A stretch of DNA of 64,000 nucleotides from Hypomyces perniciosus. Taxonomy: Eukaryota > Ascomycota > Sordariomycetes > Hypocreales > Hypocreaceae. Positions 1-10,203 of this stretch are shown piece after piece (position 1 is the stretch's first letter; every line of letters begins with the position of its first letter). The notes under the pieces were generated by a model that saw only the letters and a list, made by a program, of their open reading frames with translations, had not been told where the DNA came from and did no database searches. Position numbers and translations under genes: made by a program. The DNA is taken from assembly GCA_008477525.1 (NCBI GenBank), contig SPDT01000001.1, forward strand, positions 1,116,001 through 1,180,000, written 5' to 3'.

Positions 1-299
1 AATAAAAGGTTTAAAGCTAAAGAGTAATTAATATATCTTATAGTAATAACTAGGTTATTAGTAATAACTAGCTAGTTTACTATTAAGGCAGAGTCTATAT
101 ATTAATAGGTCTTTATATTAAGATTTTAATATTACTTTATAATAATTTAACTGCTAAATATTAAAGAGTTAATTATACTTTAAAATGCATTATATTTACC
201 TATTATTAGTAAAGTATAAAGTAAAATATTAAATATTATATATTTATATATTATATTTATTAGAAAATAAAGGCAAGAACCTATTAACCTTATAGTAAA

Positions 300-1130
300 C
301 TTACTTTATTATTAATACTAAAAAAACCCTTTAAAGAAATTTCTATAGATTTTATTATAGATTTGCCGGAAATTTTAAACTATAAAAGTAAACACCTATA
401 TAATATAATTTTTATTATTATTAATCGATATAGAAAATATACCCTATATATACCTATAATAGTATATATTATAAATAGTAAAGTTATTAACCTTTTTATA
501 AAATTTATTTATTTAATTTTTAAAATACTATAAAGAATTATCTTTAACAGAAATCGATTATTTAAGTCTAGATTTTAGTAAAATTTCTATTACCTACTTA
601 TTTATAAATAGCGATTTAATACCACTTTTTACCTATAAATTAATAGTTAAACTAAATAGTAGAATTAAGCCTTAAAGTATTATTTATATTCTTTTTGCAG
701 TAAATAATAGGATAATTAGCTGTAAAAATTATCTTTTGCTTAATTCATATATAATAGTGTTAAATATTCTGCAATTAACTATTTACTAGCTTTTTTACTA
801 CTTAACTATAAGCCTAACACTTTAGGTTATAATAGATTAACCTACTATAAATATTATACCAATATTATTATAAAGGTAAAAAAGCTTTAAGCTATTTATA
901 AAAAAGCTAAATAAATATTATAATAAAGCTAAAAAGAATATAAAAAGTAATATAACATTTACTGACTTAAAACGAAATTTACTGTAAGCAATTAGGTATT
1001 ACTTTCTATAAAATACCTAAAACTCTAGCAATTTAGTAAAAAACTCGCTAAAAAGTATATTAATCTTTACTAGATTAAACGCTAAATTAGAATAAGTGGA
1101 TTAATATATTTAATTTATCTTTTATTTTCT
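300..1130 (+). pseudogene. Ty3/gypsy integrase core remnant (T2)
   Basis: In the gypsy integrase family this domain joins the cDNA to host DNA. The segment at about 333-470 reads with PFKEISIDFIIDLPE followed by a YNIIFIIINRY stretch. That matches the conserved gypsy pattern PW..IS.DFI..LP....yn.I.VvvDR.tK, including the first catalytic Asp context. Stops and frame breaks occur throughout and no start is recognisable. The homologous stretch in T3 lies at about 21,060-21,210 on the minus strand. Function is lost; the family call is firm. Confidence 0.85.
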
Positions 1131-1214
1131 ATTAAAATTTATAATATTTTTAATATTATAAATCTTAAGCTATATTATAGCTATAAAGGAAAACCTTTTA
1201 AGCTAATAGATTAC

Positions 1215-1385
1215 CCTTTTAGCGCTAAAAAGCTCTTTAAAGTTAAGAAAATTATTAATTATAAGTATAAAGGGATATAATATTTATATGTAATTAAATA
1301 GAAAGACTATTTAAAGACTAATAATATTTAATAAAAAAAAAGTAATTTTACTGATATTAAATTAATTTGAAAGTATAAATAGCCA
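1215..1385 (+). pseudogene. Chromodomain remnant at the end of T2 integrase
   Basis: After the integrase, the frame reads YKYKGIQYLYVIKQKDYLKT and continues with a WEP-like position turned to stop/Gln. This follows the gypsy chromodomain pattern (Y.V.W.GY....TWEP..NL..A..LI..Y). In chromoviruses this domain directs integration to heterochromatin. The Trp codons that make the aromatic cage are mutated, as RIP of TGG would predict. Confidence 0.6.
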
Positions 1386-1714
1386 TTTATTAATAAATAA
1401 TTAGCTATTATTATTAAATGTTATAAAGTTAAAGGGAGTAAGGTACTATGCAATTTTAACCAGTTAATTGAAAATAAAAAATAAACTTGCAATAGTGTAT
1501 ATTTTATAGTAAATAAGCAGCAATACTACTTATTTACTATAGACTCTTTTTCCTTTTACTTTTTAGCTGGGCTTAACTTTTATTGTATTAATATAAGGTT
1601 CTTTTTGCATTAAATTTATAGAAGTGCTATTATAGATTAGGTTTTTATTAGCCGCTATTATATAATAAAGAAGTAATATTAAAGCATTTACTTTATTAAT
1701 AGGGGATTTTTAAG

Positions 1715-1719
1715 AATAT
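1715..1719. repeat. C1 target-site duplication, left (AATAT)
   Basis: The 5 bp before the C1 3' LTR are AATAT. The partner (ATATT, its reverse complement) precedes the C1 5' LTR at 14244-14248. The two match as a direct repeat only after the 6480-16615 inversion is undone. Confidence 0.85.
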
Positions 1720-1983
1720 TGTGGCGGAGCGCGGCACAGCTATATAGAGTATAGAGAGATGGGAAATAAAGCTTGATTTTATGAAAGAGAATATACCGTA
1801 GTGGCCTCACTATATATATATATAGCTAATATAAAGAAGAAGCTGTATACAGGCGCTTATAGTGCCTGTATAGTCTAATATATTACTTATATGATATATA
1901 TGTCAGCTCGTATCTGCTTATATAGCAGATAAGAGCTCCCTAGCGCTGATAAGCAGTAGGGCCCTGGCCTACTTAACCTAATA
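1720..1983 (-). repeat. C1 3' LTR (Ty1/copia family C)
   Basis: This 264-bp LTR runs in the minus direction from TATTAGGTTAAG (RIP form of TGTT...) to CGCTCCGCCACA. It is homologous to 14249-14512. It is preceded, in element orientation, by the polypurine tract at 1986-1991. It contains short palindromes, for example CAGGCGCTTATAGTGCCTG (on the plus strand) and TATCTGCTATATAAGCAGATA (on the minus strand). Confidence 0.92.
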
Positions 1984-1985
1984 TA

Positions 1986-1991
1986 CCCCCC
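1986..1991 (-). other. C1 polypurine tract
   Basis: On the minus strand, CTGGGGGG stands directly before the 3' LTR start. This is the expected plus-strand DNA primer position of a retrotransposon. The same tract abuts the LTR boundary in C4 (25315-25323). Confidence 0.8.
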
Positions 1992-2459
1992 AGTTAATAA
2001 GGCTATTCCTAATGCTTTATTAACTGCTACTTTAGCCTATTTATAGTGTTATAACTGACTGGCCGCGCTCCTAGAGCCTCTTTTACTTAATTAAAAGCTC
2101 CTTGTTGTAAATATATATTAATATTCTGTTATAGAGGTGAAAGGAATATAAGCGCTGTAACTATTATTATTTTATAATAATAGGAAGTTAAACAATAAAG
2201 CTTTTAAATAGGTGAATCGGTCCTAAACAGCTAGAATAGGTATATTAGCTGCCCCCCTAGCCCTTATTCCTTGCTTTTCTTCTTTAGTTATTAATATTAT
2301 TATTATTAATATTAACAATAATATTAATAGTAATATAGCCTTTACTATAAATATTATACTTTTAACTAATTCCCTTTACGCTATATATTTATTAATTAAC
2401 AGTAAAATTGCAAAAGAAGAATACCTTATCGGTAAAGTATAGTTATAGTCGCCCCTTAA

Positions 2460-2830
2460 AAGTGGCTTATCGCGATATTAGTCGCTTGGCTGGCTAAGCG
2501 GCCACGCCTATTACTGCTCCTGCGCCTACTCCTACACTATCTCCTGCTCCTGCGCTGGCTAGTCCTGGCCAGTCTAGGTATACTGCGGCTATTGCTGCTT
2601 TTAATATGCGCTTGGCTGCTATTTATAAAATACGCTTTACTGCTAAGGCAGCTTTATCTTTATTTTTGTCGGCTTTTCTTTTTACTGCTGCTGTCCTAGC
2701 CTTTGCCCTTGTCGCTGCTGCTGCTGCTTTTCCTGCTACTCCTGCCACTGCCTTTACTGCTATACTGTTATCCCCTCTTTATAAAGGTTATCTAAAGTCA
2801 GCAATCGCTGGCAAAGGAGACTTCTTTTAG
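2460..2830 (-). pseudogene. Ala/Lys-rich coding tail of family C
   Basis: On the minus strand this region, downstream of RNase H, gives an unusually open frame. It has runs such as GKAAAAATRAKARTAAVKRK and KADKNKDKAALAVKR, then a hydrophobic/Gly-Ala stretch ending near LASAGAGDSVGVGAGAV. C4 has a degraded homologue at about 25,790-26,130. It is GC-rich relative to the surroundings. Copia elements normally end soon after RNase H, so this is either a C-terminal extension or a separate 3' ORF. No known family was recognised. The open plus-strand frame over the same bases (2606-2830) is its antisense shadow. Confidence 0.4.
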
Positions 2831-3589
2831 TGTATTTCCGTTGCCTGCTTTTAGCAGTGCGCTATTTACTTTAATAGTAATTACCAATATGCCCCCTAAT
2901 AAACTCTTCTTTAACTTGCCTATATTGCTTTATTTAATTATATATTTTATAATTGTTTAATGCTTGCATTAATTGTATATTAGCTTTTTTAAGCTATAAG
3001 TAAAAAGGATAACCAGGTAAATATACTCTTTTTTTTATATATTTATAAGTTTATATAATTAAATAGTAACCTGGTATAAAAAGGCATTACGCCTTTAATT
3101 TAACCTGTTAAAGGAGGAGAACTTAGTTTACTTTAAAGAGGCTGCTGCTTTAAGCAGTAGTAATAATAATAATAACGCCTTTTGCGTACAGGCGTATAAG
3201 GGCTGGAAAGCTTTTAGAGAATAGTTATTGCGGTAATAGGATATACCTTTATAGCTAGCGGCCTATAGGCTAGAATTAACTGGTTTCCTATATTCTTATA
3301 TATTTTATTCCAGTAACTATATATCTGCTAAGTTTAATAGTATTTTAAAGTGCTTAAAGCACTACTATAGTAAAGCTTTAATAAACCTATTAATTGGTAT
3401 AAAGTTAATAAAAAGATAAAAAACTATAAATAATCCTTTTTAATATTTTTACTAAAGCTATATATTTTATATATTAATATAATATAGGCGAGTATTAATT
3501 TATATACTCTTTTTAATTATAAGATATATAATTAATTAATTGTTATAATTAATATTTTAATTAATGCTAGGCTTAAATTTTATCTTTTA

Positions 3590-4180
3590 GAAAAGGCGAT
3601 ATAAACCAATAGCCTCTTTTACTATTTAGGTAAAGGTAAACAGCTTAGCTTTTATTATAGATATACCAATAGTACTTTAACGCGTTATATTCTATAAAAT
3701 AAAGCCTAAGAAAAATATAATAAAATACCCTTAAGACAATCTTTAAGTATTTATATTATTAGCGAAAGAAGTATTACTTAAAGCGGTTAAAACTTATATT
3801 TCTCTTTACCCTTTATATTAAAAAGCTAGGAAACGCTATATATATAGATAGCAGATTAGCTAATTAACTGCTTTAAAGTACTCTTTACTGGGGTTAATTA
3901 GAAACTATAATAAAGCCAAGGCGCTATAAGCTATATTAGGCCTTATTATAATAGCTATATAGAGTATTAATTCTATTTTCTTTTAATATATTTTAATAGT
4001 TGCTTTTAAAGCTTGCGATATACTTTTCCAGAGCTTTATAATAAGTATTAGAATTATAGGAAGCTATATTCTTTTATTAAGCCTGAATTGTTTTGCAATT
4101 TTCTTAAAATAGGTTTTATAGGAAAGGTATATCCTATACTTTATACAGTTACAGGTAATTTTAATCCTTAAGAATTACTG
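3590..4180 (-). pseudogene. Ty1/copia RNase H remnant (C1)
   Basis: In copia, RNase H degrades the RNA strand of the replication hybrid. On the minus strand I read TSFANNINT...SQGYFIIFF, then STIGISIIKAKLFTFT..VKEA. This corresponds to the copia pattern SDA.FA.....RRS..GY......W.S..Q..V..SS.EAE......A.KE. An N-terminal linker with NPSKEYFKAVN..ICYL (family: HW.A.KR.LRYL) precedes it. Several stops occur at Gln and Trp positions. Confidence 0.85.
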
Positions 4181-5130
4181 TACGTTTCCTTTACTATAAA
4201 GCTTATATTTCACTTTTAAAGTGTTTAGTAGCTTAATATAAAGAGCTTTATTATTATAATAATATATAATTAAAATATTATTTACATGGAATATAATAAA
4301 GATTTTTTAAGTTTTATTATAGAAGAGACAAGGCTTTTTAAAGCTTAAGATTAACCTTTATTACTTTAAGGTTAAAGATAGTTTATTAAACTATAGCTTT
4401 AGTGAGTCTTTTAAGCTATATAAGGCTTTCGCGAGCTTTAGATAGATATTTGGCTGCTTGAAACCCTTAAGGAGCTTATATATAACTGGTTTTGAGTTTT
4501 TGTCCCTTAAAGCGTTAAGAAAAGCGTTCTTAATATTATACTACTTTAACTTAAGGTTGAATCTTGCTGTAAGAGTAATAAATATATAGAAAGAATACGC
4601 TGCTAATATAGCTGCGTATATACTTTTTATAGTAGAGCGCTTTTATAAATCCCTGCAGACTATAAAATAAACTTTATAGCGTTTTAGATTTCTATTTTAG
4701 TTAAATTTATAAATGAAAACTTAATATACTGGTAGTGGCTTTATTGTCGCCTTTAAGTATAGTATTTTTTACTAGGTCTTTTTTGCGTGCAGAGAGTTAA
4801 TCTTATTATACGCGGCTTACTTAAACTTATCTTTAAGTAGGTGTTTTATAAGCTCCTTTTAGTCTTTTAGCGGTTTCGCTAAGTCTTTTTAGTAAATAAT
4901 TAGCTTATTAAAAGCTATACTTTTCTAAGAGGAAGATTTATAGTTTATTACTGCATTAAAAATAGTAAATACTATTTCTACGCTTTTTAATTTATTACTT
5001 ATTAGCTTTTATTAATTAAGCAGCAGTTAATATAGTATTAAATTAAAGAGCTTAGTGATTATTAAGTATATACTGGGTTTATTATCTTTAAAAGTAGTGT
5101 TTAAGGTGCGCGTTTTAGTTTTATATACTG
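4180..5130 (-). pseudogene. Ty1/copia reverse transcriptase remnant (C1)
   Basis: Minus-strand translation gives KRSTIKSIYAAILAAYSF, then NIKNAFLNAL, KLAKALYSLKDS and, at the catalytic site, FHVNNILIIY. The family pattern is D.VNAFL...L...., L.KALYGL..SP..W and (F/Y)VDD. The two catalytic Asp are NN (codons at 4277-4282), so the enzyme is dead. Upstream, about 5080-5200, is the variable linker between integrase and RT. Confidence 0.9.
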
Positions 5131-5779
5131 GGAGGTATTTATTAGCTTTTCTCGCGGGTTGCTTCCTTTAAAGTCTTAAGCTCCTATAAATGTTGGCTAC
5201 TGCTCTGCTGTTTAAGGGATTATTAGCTAGCATTTCTTTAAAGGTCTGCTTTTTTTTTATAGAAGTAGGCGAGTCTTTTATATACTAGTCTACTTTTAGC
5301 TTTAGTGGATTATCCTTTTTTATTAAGTTATACACCCCTGTTATATAAGGCCGTTCTTTTATTATATCCCTTTCTATAGAGAGGGGTAAATTGCTTATTA
5401 AAGTATTACTTAAAGTTTTTATTAGCGCGCCAGTATTATTTATAGAGATTAACTGTTTTAAGGTAGCCTTTAGTATTTAAAGACTAAAAGGTCTTTTTAA
5501 GTGCGCTGGTAGTTTATTTAAAGCATTTATTAAGCTATCCTTAATGCTCTATATCTCTGCTACCTTTAAAGGTATACTCTCTTCTTCTATATTACCTATA
5601 AAGGTATTCTTTACTGCAGGAATATATATAGGAAAGAGTTTAAATTCCGGCTTATCTTCTTTAACTTTATCGAATAGTTTATTTAACTTAGCTATAAATA
5701 GCTTATCTGCAATCTCTTTATTACTATTAAAAAAGCTAGTTTTATTAAACTGTATATTCTTTATAATAATTACTTTTAC

Positions 5780-6480
5780 TAGGCAAGGTAATTAAATACA
5801 ATATATATTATTTATAGTATAGCTAATAAGATATTTAATTAGCCCCCTAGGCTTAGTCTTAAATTCTCTCTTTTTCTGGCTAGCTTTGCGGTCTTTATTT
5901 AATATATAGGCGCGGCAGCTATATATATAGAGCCTGCTTTAATCTGGCTATAGGTTTGCGGAAGGCTCCTTTATTAAAAGGGGCGTAAAGTCGCGGAACT
6001 ATTGCTTTAATTTGTTGATAGGTAATATTATATTAAGGCTGCGTGTAGGACTTATATTAATGATATGCGCTGCAGCTTTTATGCTTTTAGGCTATAAGTT
6101 AGTTAGGAGACTTACAGCTTTTAGCATTTTGATTGACTTATTTGTAACTTCCTGTCCTGCCTGTTTTAAAGCGCTGTTCGGCTTATATATATAAGAAGGG
6201 GCAAGCTTTAAGATAATACTTTCTGTATTAGCCTAGATCTAAAAGTGTGATAAGCTTTTAACCGCGATTATAGCTTTTTCGTTATTTTGCCTAAAGAAGT
6301 ATATAGAGATATTATATTGCGTCTTTACTATACTTATAAAGTTAAATAAAGTATTAAAAATAGTTTCCTATTCTTTATTTAGTAAAAGGTATATATATAG
6401 CTATATAGTATATTTTTCTTTAAGCACTAAAAGCTAGTTATCCTTATTATAGCCTTTAGGATAGTCTTAAAGATCTTAAT
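5780..6480 (-). pseudogene. Ty1/copia integrase remnant (C1), 5' end cut by inversion
   Basis: Minus-strand reading begins at the breakpoint with PKGYNKDN*LLVLKEKYT. It continues LFNFISIVKTQYNISIYFF and then APSYIYKPNSALKQAGQEV. This matches the copia integrase core: DEYSG.L....., F..f...v..Q.......rsD, and AP.TP.QNG..ER. After it comes AAAHIINISPTRSLN (family A.YL.NR.P..SL). The HHCC/GAG-pre-integrase part that should precede it is at 16,420-16,605 on the plus strand. Open plus-strand frames at 5544-5795 and 6012-6194 are antisense shadows. Confidence 0.88.
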
Positions 6481-6489
6481 ATACTTTAA
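6480..6489. other. Inversion breakpoint A
   Basis: TATACTTTAA here is the junction between C1 integrase (below) and the G1 gypsy polyprotein (above). The reverse complement TTAAAGTATA occurs at breakpoint B (16606-16615). C3 (about 54,080) and C4 (about 34,870) show uninterrupted C sequence across this point. Confidence 0.85.
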
Positions 6490-6779
6490 GTTAAAGGTTT
6501 ATAGGGAGGGAGCGCTTTTTTTTCTTAAGTATAGTATATACTTATTAATATACTAGATCCTTTTAAATTGTTAGGTTCTATAAGTTTTATAGTTCTTTAT
6601 TTCTATTAAATATATATATTAAAGGGAGATTAATATTACTATCTTTAAATCTTTATATTACTAGTATAGCTGGGATAAGTCATATATAGCAGTTTAGTTT
6701 ATGCTTATTGCCTTTATTAAATGGAAAGTTTTATTCCCTGCAGTTTAATATATTAGGAGCAGCTGCTTTATTGCCTAGC

Positions 6780-7190
6780 CTATATTAAATTATAAAATTA
6801 AACTAGGAAAGGAACTTTACCTAGTATATTTATAATTTAGAGAGTTTCCTGTATATTATAAAAAACTGTAAGTTCTTATAGTTTAAAATAACTATAAAAG
6901 GGTTGCAGCTATATAGCGTTACTTTTTACTTTTTTAAATAGCGAATTACTGCTAGTATTTCTTTATTATAGATAGGATAGTTATATTTAGTGGGGCTTAG
7001 CTTTTATAAATAGTAAACTATAATATAATATTTTCCTTTTTTATTCTTTTATGGAAGGACTCCTTTTAAAGTATATTTTAAATAGTCTGCTTTAATAAAG
7101 GTGCGTTTTATAGGATTCTAAGCTTATAGTATAGGGGCTTTAATAAAGAGGCGTTTAAGTTTCTGGAAGGCTGCTTTTTTTATACTTTTC
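6780..7190 (-). pseudogene. Ty3/gypsy RNase H remnant (G1)
   Basis: On the minus strand: KAFQKLKRLFIKAPILYK, then YYIIVYYL*KLSPTKYNYPI, YNKEILAVIRYLKK and VILNYKNLQFF. The family pattern is AF..LK..F..AP.L, ..VAYYS.KL.PAE.NYPI.DKELLAI......W and V.TDH.NL.YF. The correspondence runs over about 110 residues with scattered TAG/TAA. It ends before the integrase because of the inversion. Confidence 0.9.
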
Positions 7191-7429
7191 TATTAAAAAG
7201 GGGTCCTTTTTTTAGTTAGCTTTATAAATAGGTAAGCTTTTTAAAAGAATTTAAGGATAAATATTTAATAGTAATTAATAAAGTTAAGGAAGTTTTAAAC
7301 TTTTATTACTATTATAGGTGCCTGCTATTTATTAATAGTTTACTGCTTTTTGGGGTTATAGGCAATTCTTTTACTAGTATATATAATAAACTTAAAGTAT
7401 TTAATCTTTTTCTATATAAATGCGCACTT

Positions 7430-7910
7430 TTTAGGATTTAGGTGTAGCTTAGTATTAATAAAGGCGTATAAAACCTACTAGACCTTTTTTATATAATCCT
7501 TTTATAATTTATTAGTATAGATTAGGATATTATTAAGGTATATAGATATAAAGTTATTTAAAAAGGGGTGTAATATTTAGTTAATATACTGTTAAAATAC
7601 TGCTGGTGCGATAGTAAGTTTAAATAGAATTACCTGCTATTTATATAAGCTATAGCGTATATAGAATATAGTTTTATATTTTTTTCTTTTCGCGACTTTA
7701 ATTTTATAGAATACAGTTATTATATTTAGCTTTATAAACTATTTTACTTTTATTAAGCTGTTAAGGGTTTTAAAAAAAAAGGGGAGGGGGTAGCGATCTT
7801 ACTGCATTATTGTATTTAAAGCGTAGTAGTCTATATAAAAGCAAATTCCTCTTTTAGGTTTCTGAATAAAGAGGATAGGGGCTATGGCGGCTAAGCTACT
7901 AGCTTAAATA
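7430..7910 (-). pseudogene. Ty3/gypsy reverse transcriptase remnant (G1)
   Basis: On the minus strand: APILFIQKPKRGICFYIDYY, ALNTIMQ*DRYPLP and, at the active site, IYLNNILIYT. The gypsy pattern is P..FV.KPDG.LR.CVDYR.LN..T..NRYPLPL and (V/I)YLDDILIYS. The catalytic pair is NN (codons on the complement of 7529-7534). CTTGATGAT to CTTAATAAT is the change expected from RIP. Confidence 0.92.
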
Positions 7911-9972
7911 AATCCTTTATTAAGTAAGTTAAGGAGGGTTTTCTGTAATATTAATAGTTTTTTGCGTAATATACTGTAAAGGGGGCTTTAAGGGAGTTTT
8001 AGTTTTTTGCTGTGTTTACTAGCTTTTAGGGGAATCTGTAAATTGATTTTAAGGCAGTATAGTGGAAGTTTAATAGTTTCTTTTATAGAGAATAGCGAAT
8101 AAAGCTTTTTATATAGTTTAAGGGGGGTATATTTTTAGGGATTTATAGGTTTTTTAAGCTAGAGTGCTTTTTTAATATTAGATAAGCTAATAACTTGGAG
8201 GAAGTATACTTTCTTTTTGTTATTTTTTTTAGTGCAGCAGTATTTTATTTATAATATTAAGGCTAGTATAAGCTAGGCTTTTTATATAGCTTTAATATTC
8301 CTAGGCTCTTCTTTATCTGCGAATTATAGTTATAGGCTAGCTTTTCTATAGCTAACTTCTTTTTTAGCTATATTTTATATTACTTAGTTAGCTTTAGTTT
8401 AAAGTTTACTAAAGATTAGGTTATGATTTAGTTTATTTATTATATAGGTATATTAATATTTAATATAGCTATATAGATTTAGGTAAATAACAGCAATATA
8501 GCTGGTTTTTACTTTTTTATAGATCTCAGTAAATATCTTAATTTTCCTTTTAGTAATCTTAATTTATAAAAGGTATAATTTCTAGGTAAAAGAGGAGTTT
8601 GTAATAGTATAAAGGTTATAGCTAATATTCAATAGTATTATAATAAATATATTCTTTATTCTAGCTTATAATATTATTAATTTACTAGTTATTTGCTTTT
8701 TAAACTCCTTCTATCCCTTTAATTCTTCTTTTATAAGCTTTAATACTTAACTTTATATTAAAGTTAATCTTTTAACTTATCGCTAAAGTTACTATTTTCT
8801 TTACTGTTAGTATACTGGTTATTATTATTAAACTTACAGTTAATAATCTAGACTTAATGCGCTTAGGCTTTATAGCCTTTTTTATAAAACTAGGCAATAT
8901 ATCCCTTTTTTTTATAATAATAATATATAGCCTTTTAAGCAGTATTTACCTTACTCGCTAAAAAGCTGTATTAATACTGGTTCTTTATATAGTTTATGCC
9001 CTTTATTTAGGTATTGCCCTCTTTATCGACTATTTATATATAATCCTTTAAAGTATAATATAATTAAGGCTTATTATATTTTTTCTGCTGGGAGTAGCCT
9101 ATTAAGGCGGCTTTTGTATTTTATTAGTCTAGATTTAATTATTTAACGCAGCTAGTAATATCCTAGACTTTAGTAAGCTATTCGCTATAGGTAAACAGTA
9201 GGTTTATTATTGTTAAGTGGAATTATAGTTTTAGAGATAACGCTCCTTTAAGGAAAATAATTTTGGCTTAGTTAGCTTAGTTGTCGCTGCCTGCTTTAAA
9301 GGGTTTCTGTTTAAAGCAGGGAAGGAAAGATAAAAGTAAAGTTTTATTTTTTTGCTTAAAAGTATACAGCTTTTACACAATTTAATTCTAGAGTCTTTAA
9401 TCTTTATAAATATAGTCTAAATATTATATAAATTCCGCTAGGTTATAGTTCTTATTAGTTCCTTTTAATATATAAAAGGTAATAACTATTTATTTAAATA
9501 TAGTGTTTAAGTAAAAGTTAATAAAGTATTACTGTTCTTTATTATTATTATAGAACTTTTTATTAAATTTAAACTTTTTATATATATTTTATGCCTATAT
9601 AGTATACTCTTTTTACTTTTTAAAAAATTTAAATAGGTTAAAGAGTAGTTTCCTTTTAACTTTAAGAGTTTATATAAACTTTATTATAAAGGTTAATATA
9701 GGCTTTATAGTTATAGCCTACGCGGGTTTTTACTTAGGTTATAGAAAGAATAATATTTTATTTTCCTGGCTATTTAGCCTTTAAGTTACTAATACTATAA
9801 AGTTTAGCTTTTTTATTAATACAGCTATTTATTCCTGTAAAGGTAAAATAGCTGGTTTAATCTGCGACTATATATTATTGCCTTTAAAGGCTTAATCTCT
9901 GAAATTTACTATTTTCCTTCTGCAGTAAAAGTTTTATTATTTACTGGCTAAGTAATAGCTAAGCTATAGATA

Positions 9973-10198
9973 TATAATAGGTGTAGCTTAACTAGAAAGT
10001 ATATAGTTAAGGCACCTCTGTATTATTTATCTATAGCTGAAGGAAGGAAGCTTTATATTAGCTAGATATATATTATATAGTTATATATATAGGGTTATAG
10101 CTGAGGTAGTTTCTTAATTAGGTAAGCGGTCTAGTATTAGTTGTATTTCTGGATTCGGCGTAGTCGTAATTCCGGGAGATATAGCCTAGCCTATAACA
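9973..10198 (-). repeat. G1 5' LTR
   Basis: This 226-bp LTR reads, on the minus strand, TGTTATAGGCTAGGCTATAT to CACCTATTATA. It is identical in length to 18090-18315 and 58542-58767. It is flanked at 10199-10203 by GTAAC, the target duplication. Confidence 0.95.
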
Positions 10199-10203
10199 GT
10201 AAC
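10199..10203. repeat. G1 target-site duplication (GTAAC)
   Basis: This is the reverse complement of GTTAC at 18316-18320. The pair are direct repeats only if the intervening inversion is reversed. Both flanks continue into family T sequence. Confidence 0.9.

Larger units (their letters stand above)
1..1719 (+). mobile_element. T2, decayed Ty3/gypsy element (integrase-chromodomain part)
   Basis: This is the 3' portion of the polyprotein region of a family T gypsy retrotransposon whose 5' part lies left of the window. It aligns with the minus-strand copy T3 (about 19,690-21,540), from the AAAGAGTAA motif at about 18-26 through the integrase. C1 interrupts it at 1720. After un-inverting 6480-16615, the rest of T2 is 14243 down to 12867, ending in its own polypurine tract and 3' LTR (12605-12866). 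The coding frame is full of TAA/TAG stops, as expected from RIP. T2 was itself inserted into another T copy (T1). Confidence 0.85.
1720..6485 (-). mobile_element. C1, 3' half of a Ty1/copia retrotransposon, cut by an inversion
   Basis: Minus-strand order is integrase (about 6480-5780), reverse transcriptase (about 5130-4180), RNase H (about 4180-3590), a 3' tail (3400-1984), then PPT and LTR. The matching 5' half, with 5' LTR, PBS, gag, protease and GAG-pre-integrase, lies at 14249-16605 on the opposite strand. Together they make an element of about 7.1 kb, long for copia because of the 1.4-kb 3' tail. The element is heavily RIPed but less so than C3 and C4. The stretch 2830-3590 shows no recognisable domain beyond the end of RNase H. 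Confidence 0.9.
6490..10198 (-). mobile_element. G1, 5' half of a Ty3/gypsy retrotransposon, cut by an inversion
   Basis: In minus orientation: 5' LTR (10198-9973), a gag/protease-sized region (9972-about 8000), reverse transcriptase (about 7910-7430), RNase H (about 7190-6780) and a spacer that stops at breakpoint A. The gag/protease region was not matched to motifs and is assigned by position only. The integrase, chromodomain and 3' LTR are at 16616-18315 in plus orientation. The matching TSDs (GTAAC at 10199-10203 and GTTAC at 18316-18320) confirm both are one element. Confidence 0.9.

Noticed and set aside
2606..2830. Open 74-codon Ala/Leu-rich frame on the plus strand, signal-peptide-like
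   Set aside because: It is antisense to the Ala/Lys-rich tail of C1 and is absent as a frame in C4. The hydrophobicity comes from the complement of GC-rich Ala/Lys codons.
5544..6194. Open plus-strand frames of 83 and 60 codons (5544-5795, 6012-6194)
   Set aside because: They lie antisense to C1 integrase, whose minus-strand motifs are clear, and C3 and C4 do not keep them.
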